Below, one piece after another: positions 24,242 to 37,752 of a stretch of DNA of 64,000 nucleotides. The translations under genes and the position numbers were made by a program. Under the pieces are notes generated by a model that was given only the letters and a program-made list of their open reading frames with translations, ran no database searches and was not told the origin of the DNA. Every line of letters begins with the position of its first letter. The stretch's first letter is position 1. Source of the stretch: Dryococelus australis (taxonomy: Eukaryota; Arthropoda; Insecta; Phasmatodea; Phasmatidae); NCBI GenBank assembly GCA_029891345.1, contig CM057009.1, forward strand, positions 286,140,966 to 286,204,965, read 5' to 3'.

Positions 24242-25865
24242 AGAAATTTTTGAGGCGAAACAAATCGCAAGGAATGCAAGGCAGCTGGACGCAAGAGCAG
24301 CTCTTCAGGGCTCCAAAGAAGCAACTGCTGCTAAGGAAGTTAACATCCTGCACAGAAAATTGCGTGGCCACTTGTTACGGTAACAGTTGTGTTAAGAAAC
24401 TTGGACGCGACTGAACTTTGACACAAGAACAAGAAAATCACCTTGTTGGTAGAATTAAAAAAATTGTAAGCAGTTGGTTTCCATTTAACAAGAAAGCGGG
24501 GTTGTGAAGAAGTTTTCAATTACTCTGCTTCAAATGATATTTAAAAAAAAAATAGTTTCGTCGTGGAAAAGCTGGAAGATGGTGGTTTGAAGTTTTTAGG
24601 CTTCGGCACTCTAAACTGTCAATGAGAACTCCAGAATCTCTCAGGTATGGGAGGTTGGTGCGTTTCGACAGAGAAACAGTAGGGCTATATTTCGTAATTT
24701 TGTAAGAAACTATTGTTGAAATGAAGCTGTCTGATTCACCACTGCTAATTTATAATGTTGATAAGACAGGACTTCATTTGTTATTGTTCCCCTGAAATAG
24801 TTCTTGCCCAGGAAGGAAGCGAAAGGGTCTATGCAGTTACAAATGCTGAGAAAGGGGAAACAGTTTCTGTTGTAGTCTGTGTAAATACAAGAGGGACCAA
24901 CGGGTTTCCTCGTGTCGTAACTCTAAAAGGTAAAAATAAGAAACTCGATAATGGGGATAGACTTCCCCCTGCCTCAGTTTTTGCGATGACTGAAAAGGGC
25001 TACATGCAAACCAAAGAGTTCTGCAACTGGCTTCATCATTTCAACAAGCATCGTTTACTAGGAAATGTTCTCCTAATCCTGAATGGACATGCAAATCATC
25101 AAAATGTGACTGTGCTAGATACAGTTGAATTACATGGAATTAAACTTTTAATTTTACCTGCTCATTGCAGTCATGAGCTCCAGCCTCGGGACAAGGGATT
25201 TTTTAGGCTTCAAAATTTTACTTGTAGGAAGCTGTTGACACATTTCGAAGAGCAAATCCAAGTATTCCTATTGGAAAACTTAAGTTTACTAAACAATTTT
25301 GTGGAGCTTGGCTTAGACCAGCAACTTTTAATAACGCTGTTTCGTCCTTTTGTGCAACGGGGATAGATCCATTTAATCCTCACATCATTCCACCAATTGC
25401 ATTTGCCCCCAGCACACTTTCAGAAAAAACCCAAGCTTTCAACCGACCTCAACCCCATCACAGGTGCATCAGAATATTCTCAATAACACTCAGTTTCCAC
25501 AAACGAAGTAGACCAGTCTGCTTCTCCTCTTCGCAGTACTGCACAATGATTCAGTAAATTGATAATTGATAAAGACACCAGAAATCACACCAACACTTCT
25601 AAACATGAGGAAGTGTAAAAATGTTCATGCAAGAGTGTCCCGAAAACATTTATTTCCTGGTATGCCTAAGCCGGTTCCTTCAACGCCTGACTCTACGACA
25701 TCTGAAACTAGCCATTCAGCTACCAACACAGACCTCGACAATTATTATGGAGATTAGAGGGGATACTATTCTGATGATGCAGGGAAAGAAGTAATCTGTA
25801 TCCAGTGCTTAAAATGCAATCGTTGGTTCCACGAAAAGTGTTGTGCAGGGTTGGGGGCAAAACTG
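24242..25865 (+). pseudogene. pogo/Tigger-type (Tc1/mariner superfamily) transposase, inactivated
   Basis: In order: a CENP-B/psq-type N-terminal DNA-binding segment (GMQGSWTQEQL near 24280, possibly after a splice acceptor TTTATAG at 24237-24243), then TLTQEQENHLVGRIKKI near 24420, a GRWWF...LSMRTPESL block near 24580, and the first catalytic Asp in IYNVDKTGLH at 24750. The long frame 24755-25366 carries the DDE core. The second catalytic position reads LLILNGHANH, where Asp is normal; codon 25082-25084 is AAT (Asn). The third is LQPRDKGFF at 25190. A tail at 25797-25860 encodes CIQCLKCNRWFHEKCC, a PHD-like zinc-binding end often seen in arthropod members. Several stops and frameshifts, one just after the first Asp. 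Confidence 0.85.
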
Positions 25866-25869
25866 GTTG

Positions 25870-27924
25870 GTATGAAATATGCACTGACAATGACAGTAAA
25901 TAATAACAATACCTTAATCTCTAGAAACTCTAAAGCTTTCTTTAATAACTAACACATAATTTCTTAAAGTGTAATTTGTTTAAATATAGATGCTTTGTCA
26001 TTTTACATTGGTTTATTGTAGCCTACATGGATACAATATGGCCACTATACACTTATTATTTGTTTATAATTGTAAGGAACGAATATTAAAGTGTACATAT
26101 TAACACTGGTTACATTTTATTTTGTTATTGTGTGTTTAATAATCTTAATAACTTGAAATTTTGCTGATTTTTTTTATTAAAATGCAATTTCGAAAACACA
26201 TGGTGTTATTGCATACACTTACTTATTAAACAAATTTGTTTTTTAAACAGCACTTAGAGTATTCCTGCAGGATTTCCTCGTAATGGACATTTGAATTGTA
26301 CGTTACCAGGATTACCACATTTATGTTAAATTACACACTTTACCGTTTTATAGTGGTACTTCTTTGCCGTCACACTCAGCCTTTTTATAAAAGCATTTAT
26401 CCATTGTGTGATTCAACCGAGAACAAATTTGACATTTTTGTTTTGGCTTTACCTGTACTGAATTTTCTTCTTTCTTTTGGGATTTATAAAAACATTTTGC
26501 AGTCGGCTAATTTGACCGAAAACCAATCTGACAATGCTTTTTGGTGTTACTTTCTTTTCCATTTATTGTTTACAATCGCCAAAGATTAATTCTACTTGAA
26601 TTACCAAAGCTAGCAAATTCTAATGTCTGTGGCTTTGAGACAAATGTAAAAATCTTACTATTTTCAGGCAATAATTTGAAAAACATTATTTCTGTCTAAT
26701 TTATTTCCGCGCATGGCAACGCCAATATTTCTACAATATTAATGGTCTCATTTATAGCTTGCCCTATCACACTTTGCAAGGATTAGGGTACCTTGAACAG
26801 TACGACCGCATATAATAATGTCATTTCACATGTATTAAATGAGACTACTCGGGCCATTTAAACAAGCAATTGTACTATCGAAACTTGTATTTAAATTACG
26901 CACTACCTCGAACCAGTCACTCAGACTACTTCGGAGGTGTCTTCGAATTTGTTTAAATACTGATTGCAGCGGACTCATCCTCGTGTTGACCAGCAACTCC
27001 TCCTTTTCTCACCAGCTACTGCATCAGGTGATGTAAGACTTCAATTCTGTCCTACAGCATCTAGGTCACTCCCGCATCGGTGAGCACCTTTTGCAAGGAT
27101 TAATTCCTAATTGACAACCCCTTACGACCACTTACACTGATGAAGTAGAGTGGCACAGTTTTCTCTCAAAATATAACAGTTTCAGACAACACATGCAGAG
27201 AGGGTTTCATTTATATGCTTCCTCGAAGAAGATGTTAAAATGAAAGAAATAGACACCTCCAGTAAGTCGTAAAGGGTTTGGGTTTCCTCAGTAAAATAAA
27301 TCAGGTTAAAAACGAATTATATATAGTTCCCATTCGTTACATAATTTTTTCGGAGTGGGATATTAAAATATGTAAAAGAATATTAAACGTTTACAATCAC
27401 ATTTTCCCCACAAGAATTTTGAAATTACATTATTAAATTATATAGTGAATACAAATATCAAGTGGTGACAAAGGTTACATAACTTTGTCGAACTCAGCAG
27501 CAAGGGCCCCCCACCTTCATTAAAATATGGAACAGCAGTTCCTCCTCTTTCAAACTCCCTGGCCTGTCTCCCAGCTCATGGGAAAATCAGGCTTTATATA
27601 CAAATTCGTCATAATATTCTAGATTAATTTGTAACATTCTTAGCCTGGAAGCACCCTTGGTTGTGTTGGGGCTGGCCAGCATCTCGTCATGGCGATGCAC
27701 AGGGGAAGGGAGGGAGGCCAGGGAGGCATCGAAGGAGGCACCCAAGCACTCCGCATGCACTTGGAATCCGGTGGTTATGCTGGCAACAGCAGTAAGATGG
27801 TTAGTCGAATGGGTTCTTTCGCACGCAGAAAAGAGATAAGCCATGTCGTTGGCCCTCATGTAGAAACAGCTTTTTTAGGCACCATGAACTTAGGCATACG
27901 TTCGAGATGTGCAGGACACAATCG

Positions 27925-28011
<87 letters not shown>

Positions 28012-29159
28012 TCATTATGCCACAATTTAGGGCTGGGAGTCGGAAGCTGGAGGGAATCACTGGAGAATGCTTTCGTATAGACGGAAACTGTGAGCAGAGG
28101 CTGCCATGCCATAGAGAAGCATGCTCACATTTGCTGGACTCCATATAGGAGCCATTAATTAGGACCTGGGTTCCTGTCAGGCTACCTGCCAGGGTGTTTT
28201 GCTGCCCCTCGGGTCATCTTACCCTTCTGTAGACTTAAATTTGACTGAAGCCTGTGGTGACTCGACCATCTGTCCAGAAACCACCTTCGGAAAGCGCCAG
28301 TTCCACCCAGACCTGCCTTCTCCTGCCATGTTTGTGTCCGTCTGATTGAACATCGAGTCTGTCAGTAAACCTGCAACGCCAAATTCTCTGAATTCCAAGC
28401 AACCAATTCCACCAACCATGACCAGACCACCTGTTAACCCCGTCGATAGAGACACTGCTCCATGGTCCTAGGGGGGAAAAGGGCTTTAAGGCCAACACCC
28501 AGCTGTCCTAGTGCCAGTGAGGAATCAATTTTATTAATTTGTCGCACATTTAACTATGAGCTTGCATGCAAGGGTGCACTACAGTAACACATATGTAGTT
28601 ATGGTTACATTTTTTTCCAAAGAGTGATTTCAAAAGTGATTATTTTAATGTGAGCAACCTTTTGCAAGACTGGCTCGTCAGAGTTGTGCCTATTCTAATA
28701 CTTCTACCTCGAGCATAGCTACTTCTTAACTAGACAAGATCAGAGGGTAATCATTGCTATGGAGCAGAGCCTTGTTGACTACGGTGAGGCATAGGGCTTA
28801 CAAGCAAGTAATGCATAAAGTACCAAATTGATAGGCTTTTTTGCAATGGTACAAACAAGAATACTTTTCTGTTTACTAATAATTTTAAATTTTTAAGTAA
28901 AATTTGTTTGTCATTTACTAATTCTTACTTTTGGTCAAGAACTATTTTTCTTTTCACTATAGTGGATGTAGAATTAGATGTCATTCAGAAAAAGAAATTA
29001 ATATCACGACACTGTCATTTTTAGTAGTTAAAATGACCATATAGGAATTTTACTAACAACTTAGCAGCAATTTGTTCTTAGCAGACATCTTTATCTCTTC
29101 TAAGGTATTGTTCTAAGTAAATGCTGCAATAATCACAAAGCTCTTTCTTTAATTGTTAG
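25870..29159. other. No gene recognised; contains a diverged short duplication and an AT microsatellite
   Basis: AT-rich sequence. Two similar approximately 60-base segments lie at about 26386-26450 and 26485-26545 (TTTATAAAA...GACCGA...AATCTGACA-type sequence), an imperfect tandem duplication. The 97-codon frame over them (26296-26589) shows a matching repeat in its peptide, but I see no other sign of coding. Confidence 0.4.
27925..28004. repeat. (TA)n microsatellite
   Basis: About 40 uninterrupted TA units. The IYIYIY frames on both strands are artefacts of it. Confidence 0.97.
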
Positions 29160-29342
29160 TATGCCATTGGATTTAGCATCATGGATGTATCAGGGTACAA
29201 TGCCAATCGACAGAAAGTGATATGTTTGGCTCGTATGGAGTCTAACTCTGTTCAGATGACCATAGAGCCACATTTCACATGGTGTGTGCCAGATTCCTGG
29301 AGCCTGGACGATTCAGCGACTGTACCACTTGCGTATTCACTG
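29160..29342 (+). pseudogene. FAS-like exon 1 of 4 in window (enoyl reductase, substrate-side segment)
   Basis: Exactly 61 codons from acceptor TTGTTAG (AG at 29158-29159) to donor GTGAGA at 29343. The peptide runs from YAIGFSIMDVSGYNANRQKV to FTWCVPDSWSLDDSATVPLAYSL. It aligns with the FAS stretch that begins at the LGxEFSGR motif and ends at the V-P-x-x-W-(T/S)-L-E-E-A-A-T-V-P block. Spacing is kept throughout. The donor is good, but the exon ends in phase 0 whereas exon 2 needs one more base. The exon that should precede it (the LNFRD motif) was not found. Confidence 0.8.
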
Positions 29343-31720
29343 GTGAGAATGTACACACTTATTACAGTAGAAACCTATTTTAATATTTCTCAAGAGCCCG
29401 CAAAATTTGTCAGCCTTGTATAAAGGAAAACTTTATAAGAGAGTAATTTTTAATTGAAATATACATTTGTTTACCAAGAGAAGGTAGCTTATTATGCAGG
29501 AAAATGTTATAAGATGGGATTTTATAACAGGTTTCTATTGTATTATAAATGTATAAAAAATACATTTAAAGACAGGGGTCATAGTATTTACTTTATTTGC
29601 TTGCTTATCAGTGTTATTGTAGTCACAAAGTCAGTTGGTGTCAAATGTTTGTGGTTGCTAGCTTTTCGCTGTATTTTGATCCTGTAAATTCTGAGCTCGG
29701 TTAGACAATATTCAGTGCCATGGAAGCCTCTATTTAACCTCTGAAGGCTGTATTGTTCATGCTGATCCATGAGCTTGTGCTAAGTATGAATGATAAGTTC
29801 CTGGATTGTTCTTACGAGTGACTAAGTCGAATATGAGTCATGAATAACCAAGGTTCTTGTCTCAACTACAATTGTATTGCATCAGTCTCCTATAGGTGTT
29901 TTGCAATTAACTTTTTTATTTTTGCACCAATATGTGGGTGTTCAAACATACAACTGACTAATGAAAAACATACTTTAATGTACTAATCATATTAGTACTG
30001 TCTGATCCTATTCAACAGTGTTCCAGTGCAGGACAAACTATCATCGTAACTGCTGCCTGGTCCAATTCGACAGTGTAGCAGAACCACAATCAAGCCAATG
30101 GTTTGAATGTGGATTGTATTGCTGAGAGAAACATGCTGATTTTTAAAAAAATGTGTGTGATAGTAATAGTAAATTAATTTTAAAGCACAAATGATATGAG
30201 TTCAATCACAGTTGAATCATGTAAGAAATTCTTGCATGTCCGAAATATTGTAGATATTGGCAACGGCCAATAGTGTTTGCTGAAGTACTCCCATTTCCTC
30301 CCACCATTTCGTTCCATTGATTCCCCACCCACATGTTGTCCCAAGGCGAATTTACACTGTGTGTAGCAAGTGGAAAAACTGACCATGCAGCTTTGTGCTA
30401 CGCATTGCCATTTTTTCCCATTTAATGTAGAAAAATGAATTATTGTTCTTTGCTGCTTATTTCCCATTGCCTATAAGACATCAGTCATGTTGGATGATGT
30501 GTGGCAGACAACATAGAATGGTCTATGCAGAAAAACGGGATTTTGTTGATGACATATCTAATGGCAAAATGTGAGATCCGAATTATCCCAACTACAAGGA
30601 CAATAGATACGCTGCACTTCTCGCTGTGTTGTACGATTTTTCTGTTGAAGTACTTAATAATCTCAATGTACACAACAGTTTGACTTTAGCAGGAATGCCG
30701 TTCCTAAAGTTTGTGTAAATTCTAGTTATTAGAGTAGGCACTTAACCATTGAAATAATAAAAATTATGTTCAATCATTCATGTGAAGATTTTAAAAGAGC
30801 TCTGTTATCATCCAGAAACCTCTTATAAAGATTATTGCTCTTTTTCCTACCAGTACCTATAAAACAAGCAGCTGAATCTGCAGCGTGTCAAGGCAAAGAC
30901 AAAAAGAAGCATTTATTGTCATATACTGATACTTCCTCAGAAAAAGGAAGGTGACAACAATCATTAAGTTAAATGTCATGTAAATGCGTCAACATTATAA
31001 TACATTCGTTTCCTTTTGTAGCATGCCATGAGCCCACAGCCATTGCCCGTAGCATGCGACGTATTGCCTCTCACTGCACACAAAGTAAATGTGACTTCAC
31101 TCTCGCCTTAGCCAAGTTAACCCTACTGTAAACCAAGAGAAATGTGCAAATAGTACTTTGTTTTTACTGCCAGTGTAATACAGGTAATATGTTGGTGATT
31201 AGCACATCTGTCTATACCTAAGAAGAAATTATCATTTGAAGTGCTGACTTCTTTATTTACAAGAACTGACTCATTCTCAGACTGTCTGAAATTCTTGGGT
31301 GTTAAATATCAAGACATTGCAGTATTTTGTTCTTACAAAAATGACAGAATTTACATCCAGAATACTGAAAAAGCAAATATGCGATGCCAACCATGAAGAT
31401 GCCCTAAGACAACAATTTACTAAACAAACTTGCACTGTTCAGTATGCCTGTCTTGCATAAAATTCCATTGCTGTTAAATTTGCAAAACTTTTTTTTATTG
31501 AGCATTTGTCAATATCTGCAGTGATACTTGATCTTTTTGGAACGAACCCTTATTATTCTTCTAAAAATTCTTACGCTATATATTTTATTATTTATGTAAC
31601 ATAGGTAGACATACATACTAATTTACTGGTATGCTTTGTATGTTCCCAATACACTTGTGATGATGATGAATGTGCATTGTGTGATGCAATGAATGTAATT
31701 TTTGTGTATGAAATAACAAG

Positions 31721-31897
31721 TTTATTTCTCGCTGGTAATGAATGCTTGTAAGGCGACATGTGACAGCATTCTTATACAGCCTGGGCAGTTGCCTGTGGGA
31801 CAGGCTTACATAGCAATCGCTCTGGAGTGGCCTCCAAGTGTACGTGGCTGTTCACTACAACAAACACAGGCAGTACCTCAAGAAGAAATTCCCACGT
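31721..31897 (+). pseudogene. FAS-like exon 2 of 4 (nucleotide-binding segment), frameshifted
   Basis: It starts after the acceptor AACAAG (AG at 31719-31720). The first frame reads YFSLVMNACKATCDSILIQP then GQLPVGQAYIAIAL. The continuation QVYVAVHYNKHRQYLKKKFP is found in another frame beginning near 31829, up to a perfect GTGAGT donor at 31898. Both halves match FAS in order (Y-Y-x-L-V, then S-V-L-I-H-A-G-x-G-G-V-G-Q-A-A-I, then L-K-x-x-F-P). The NADPH motif GxGGVGQ reads GQLPVGQ, so two glycines are gone. The frameshift near 31825-31830 corresponds to two missing bases or one extra. Confidence 0.8.
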
Positions 31898-34800
31898 GTG
31901 AGTCAGTCCAGCCAGCATTTATTTTCTTTGTATTTATTCTGTTTAATGCTTTTTGCAGAGTAAACAGCTCTGTAGATCAGGGCTATTCAGCCACCTTATT
32001 TGTATAACGACCCGTTTTTGATGAATCGTAAACATTTTTAATAAAAAGTAGAAAACTTGAAAGAAATCTGTTGAAAAATAAACATGTAGCAGTTTTTTTG
32101 TTGCTGAATGTTGTTTTACTCTTGGCGAGCGCTGTACGGGTCGGGTCAGTACATCTAAAGATGGATACCACATGTATAGGCCTCACTAGCAAATACCTAA
32201 CAGCTCTACCCACTCTCCACCCTCTGGTGGCCGAATGTTTCCATGTGCGATGCATGTACCCTCAGTGCTCTTCCTGCCATTGAGCCCTCGCTTGCCTTAT
32301 CACTTTGCTTGTGTTAATACAACTTGGAATTGTTTTGGGTTTTGACTACTGTTTGATGATGACTTTATATGGTTAGTTTTTTTTACATGCCATCAGTTGC
32401 ATGGGAGCCTACAAGGTGAGTCACAAATACGACTCTGGACTATGAAACCACTGCAAGTCTTTCATCCATTGGGGTCTCCACATCTCTGCCAGTCCATCAC
32501 ACTTGACGAGAGACAGGTAAATTCTCGCTCCTTCAGTTACAGCCTTCTCCTTCAATCGTCCATGGGTCCATCCCATGCGGTTCACCAGACATAACAGACA
32601 GGCGTGATATTCAGTGCGTTTTTACTGCCAGTTGAAACCAGAGTTTCAGCAACCTGGGTTTTGAAAAGTAGTGATTGTGTACAGAATTAACAACAACGCT
32701 TTGGTTTTGTTTGTAAATATGGCGCCAAATAGAATGGAGCAAACAATTTTGCAGATTTTATAATTGTTTGGTGACAAGGGAGGTCGTAGTTACACCTCTA
32801 TGCTATCATTTAATTTGGAAGACATATGTTTATTAATATAAATTAATATTTTTCTGACATATTGTCAGATAAGTTTGCGAGAGGCCACCAGACATTCGAT
32901 ATTTTAGCAGAAAATCCAAGGCCGTGTCCAGTGTTAAGGTTTTTGTACACAGTTGGCTACAACGAATGTTGCCTATTTCCTTCTGTGGTATCATTTTACT
33001 CGACAGACATCTGACTATTTAACTGAATTAATATTACATGCAAAAATATGGTAATTTTATACCAGCGACAACTTAACATTGAATTACGATGCTTGGCAAA
33101 TGCTCGCAAATGCTCGTTTTTAACATTTTGGGATACAAGGAGAAGCTTAGTCTACGCCTTTCGGGTATAATGTTCTAGAGAAAACTTTTGCGCATTAAAA
33201 TATATTACTATTTAATTATAAACATGTGTCATTTTTACTGGCGAAAAGCAAAGTTCTCACTTTCCTTAATACTGATAAATTGATATATTGATACAAAACA
33301 GCAACTTAAGTTAAAGCACATATTAGTACCATACACGGAGATTTAAAAACAAAGAAGAAATTACCTTTTAATAAGTATATGTTATACTTATTTAACCAAG
33401 TTCCATACAAGCATACACTTTATAAATAATCAATACATAAGTAGATAAATAAAAGGGAATACATTTATAAATAATATGAGTATTTCAGTAGAATTCAAAC
33501 ACTTATTAACATTGGCCATTGGCATATAGTATCTTTTATATATTTATATTTTTCATAATTTTATAATGATTTTATTATGTTATTTACTTTCGTTTACCCG
33601 GTACTAAAATAAGATAACCATAATGGAATTTTATGAGTATGTTATGTAACAAACCAAAAAAATATAAATATATAATTTAGAAAGTCTACACAAATCCTTA
33701 TTGGTTTATTAAGTTACATATTTTAGAAATCGAAAAACCTCGAGGACATTCACTCAAAAAAAAAAAAAAGAAATTAAGTACATTGTATATATGGTTAAAA
33801 TTATATTCGATTATAGCCAAATTTAAAAATAGATATTTTCTACAGTCCAGGAGAATGTAGTTATGATTGGCAAACTTTATGTAGATGCATGGCCACAGTT
33901 CTGAAAACTACCTTGTAGTTCCATGCTTAAAAGGGAATATATTGATTGATTCCAGAGGAGCAATTATGGCAAGATGCAGGCTATACGAGGATTTTTCTTT
34001 AGGTGAAAAGTCACGCCAAGTCTAGAAGAGCAGAAAACATCCCAGGAAGGATGTTGTGCTACGAATTATCTCATATCATAGTTACAAGCCACATGGATGC
34101 CACGAAAGGTAGAACAAGTGGAACACTTGGACTGCTGAAGATTACAAAACACAAATATAAAGTGGCTGCACACAAACGATCATGGAAGCAATAAAAAATT
34201 AAGTCAGACATAAATCTTATCTTAAATGGAGGTAAAAAATATTAACTACAAGAATGGATACTTGCAGATACTAGAGGATAAATATTTCTGAAGCCGACTT
34301 CATGCTGTACATAGAAGGTTGAAGACGAAAGCAAAGACCTTGCACTCGATTATGTATATCAAATGGAGTGTGCTCAGAACTTCGACCAGTGGTGACTAAT
34401 CGATTAAACACAGAGAAATGGATAGACTTATGAATACACAATACCGGTAAATTTCGTTGACTTAATATAACTTACAGTAGTCAAATCTTTATGATTTAGA
34501 GAAATTGTTAACCCATTTGAAATTAATCCAAAATTGAATATAACCGGTTTAAATTAATCCAGACTTAATATAACAAAATAATTATATCCGAGCAAGAGAA
34601 TAAAACATATTTAATTACATAGTAATGTTTATCTTTAACATATAACAAACTAAACCGTTAAAAAAAACCGGAGCACGATCTCTTGAAAGAGAAATCATTT
34701 AGGCAGAAAAGTAATTAACTTAGAAAATATTAAATGAAAAACAACTATAATAAAAAGAAAATTAGCTTCTGCCAAAACCACTAGCACACACTCTTCAGCT

Positions 34801-35034
34801 CTATGGATCACAAATAAATTAAAGGAAAATGAAAAGATAAAATACAGCATTAATCAAGATCATAGTTCAAACCAGATGACTAGTGAATATACTCGCAATC
34901 ATGGAAAGGACTGAATGTGAAATAATATTCTGAAAGCAGGTACAATTTAAGTTAATTATCAGGGACATAAATTATTATAGAAAATGCAATAGTAGTACTT
35001 GAGAAATATAATAAAAATTAAGTGTCCCAAAATA
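31898..35034. other. Intronic AT-rich sequence, no further feature seen
   Basis: Between FAS-like exons 2 and 3. Short frames at 32.0-32.6 kb and 34.0-34.2 kb show no recognisable motif. Confidence 0.5.
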
Positions 35035-36735
35035 GTTTAAATATATTTTGAATATCAGTGACAGCATAACAAAAAATAAACAGTAGCATAATCAAATAGA
35101 AGTCGCATTAAACAAAACTTGACATACTATAAAATGGCACAACATATTAGTAGACAGTTTACTAACTGAAGATCTAATAAATGAAATAGTATATAATTTA
35201 TAATTTTATTACATGTTTTACACTAGTTGATAGCTACAATTGTTGTTAAATTAGGTAACCACTCAAAAATACATATTGAAAGAAAATTCTGATAAAATAA
35301 ATGTTGTTAGTGGGCCAATCTGGCAAGTTTGACGGACTGCAAGTGACCCTCATAATGCTATTTGAATATTTCTGCTATATACTTTTCATGATAAACTAAT
35401 CACTTGTAAAAGCCCTGTGTAAGGAATTTTTTTCTCTTAATTTAGTATTCTTCCACCACATGTAAAATTAACGTAGCCAATTATTACTTCAATGTGTACA
35501 AAAAACACTGTGGCCCATTAACAGTTACTTTCAACTTGTGTAAAGCCCTGCTAAAATTCTACATTCAGAATGTGCATCCACCTCATGCAAACAAAGGTTG
35601 GGAAATTACACCATAGAGCGAATGCAACAAACTCATGTGCACTCTGTGTAATGATATATTGCATAAGAATTGTTTTTTGCTAGGCAATACCAGCACACTT
35701 AATTTATCTGTTTTTTTATCAATATCAGTTGTTTATGAAATATTGTCTTTTTGATAAAATATTAAGTGAAAGGTCAATTTAACCAAAATTACTACAAACT
35801 AACTTACTTTTATGCTAATACAAGTATAAAACACTTGTGATACATGGCAAATTACGAAGCAACAAAACACTGCATACATGGGGTGTTTAATCAAAGGTGT
35901 TTAATCAAAAAGTATGAAGAAATCGCAAATAGACTATATTTGATTCGCTATAAATTTAAATATTACACTCGGAATACAACATTAAGTCATTAAACTAGTT
36001 TACTTCAGTCGATGTCAATTTAACATGGAGCCGGCATACCAAAGTATACGATACCATTATGGACAGAGATGATTACAAACATTAATTTAAAAAGTACTCA
36101 CTTTACCATGAACAACCTATAAAAACTGAGGCAGGCATTATATGGACTATAAAAATAAAAATCCTTTTGTTTTCTTGTGATGCCGATACCGACTTACAAT
36201 ACAGCTGAATATACGAGATACTAGAAACAAATTTTATATTTAAATAAAGTAAGAAAACAGTGATATGTCAATGGTATTTTTGCATCTTACTTTTAAAAAA
36301 TTCATTATTTATCATCCAGGAATATCTACTCAAACAAGTTTGTGGGACATAGCACACAATAAAAATATTAAAACTGGCCGCCTACAGGATATCGGGGTAT
36401 ATATTTTGTCATCCGACTTCATCCCTTGGCCAGTGTAAGCCCATAATGGGTCGCATGCTCACGAGGAGCAGAGCTGCGAGATGTGTGTGATGTGCGTGTA
36501 AAGCGAATTAAAAGTTGACTATGACGAAATGGTAGCCTATGGTTTATTATTGGTATTATATGGTATTATAAATTATATACTATTTCATTAATTAGATCTT
36601 CACGTTAGTAAACTGTCTACTAATATGTTGTGCCATTTTATAGTATGTCAAGTTTTGTTTAATGCGACTTCTATTTGATTATGCTACTGTTTATTTTTTG
36701 TTATGCTGTCACTGATATTCAAAATATATTTAAAC
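35035..36735. repeat. Long inverted repeat, about 172-bp arms, 1.35-kb spacer
   Basis: The left arm, 35035 to about 35206, is the near-perfect reverse complement of the right arm, about 36563 to 36735. For example GTTTAAATATATTTTGAATA at 35035 mirrors TATTCAAAATATATTTAAAC ending at 36735. CAGTAGCATAATCAAATAGA and GGCACAACATATTAG are mirrored as well. The spacer is AT-rich and encodes nothing I recognise. Flanking bases (AATA left, CTAT right) show no obvious target duplication. It may be a foldback or MITE-like non-autonomous element or an inverted duplication. Confidence 0.8.
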
Positions 36736-37485
36736 CTATGGTAGCCATTGTGCACATTTTTATGGTAATTATGGTGTGCCCCTCATTCTTTATGTCCATG
36801 CACGTGGTCCGACAGGGCCTCCATTTCCAGCGCAGAATTGTGTCCCTGGTTCCGACAGCCATTCTGCAGTCTCTCATTGGAGCTCTGACCAGATGGACAA
36901 GTGCTGTGTGGCCCGCAAGGATTTCAACTTTGTCTTCTTTGATCCGTAATTATCTGTTGAATTAATTTCTAAAACCTCTTTCCTTTTCCCTCACAGCTGG
37001 CCTGGCACTTCTGTTGATTTTGATTCAGAGGGCTATCTAATTATTTCGCTCACTGGTTTTTCTTTGATAAATTAACTTTATGTATTTTCGTATTTCTTAA
37101 GGCAACCCTTAGTGCGAGTTTTTTACTGCAGTGTTAAAATTAATTAATGCAAAATTCTTTCTGAGTTCAGGTACCGCTTCGCACAATACAATTCTGATTT
37201 ACTTTTAAATAAACGCTGGATGGCTCTGGAGCTAAAATGCATGTGATCACACTCATTCGCTAAGTATAAGTAGCCATCCTCCCTTGCACTCGCATTTGGC
37301 GTGCTCCGTGGTCAACAATGGAGCAGAATAGGTATGTGTTGGTGTTAGCAAACAGCTGCATGGCTACTTCAGGATCCTGGTAAGAATCTCTGCTCACCAC
37401 GTGGCCATGCGTGAAATCATGGCTGGCGAACTGAGACTATTACATCTTTACATCCGCCTACTGTCTCGCTAACTATCACCACTGG

Positions 37486-37643
<158 letters not shown>

Positions 37644-37752
37644 TATATATAGACACATACACATATATCTGTGTAAATAATCCCTTTTGAGCTTTATATT
37701 GTTAAAACAATATATTTTATACTTACAAAACTAAATGTGTTATAGAAATAAT

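Noticed and set aside
27689-28148. Long IYIYIY open frames on both strands
   Set aside because: They are translations of the (TA)n microsatellite at 27925-28004.
32071-32283. Possible further FAS exon or host exon near 32.1 kb
   Set aside because: No homology to the enoyl-reductase or ketoreductase sequence and no fitting splice sites; the FAS exon order is already continuous from 31897 to 40872.
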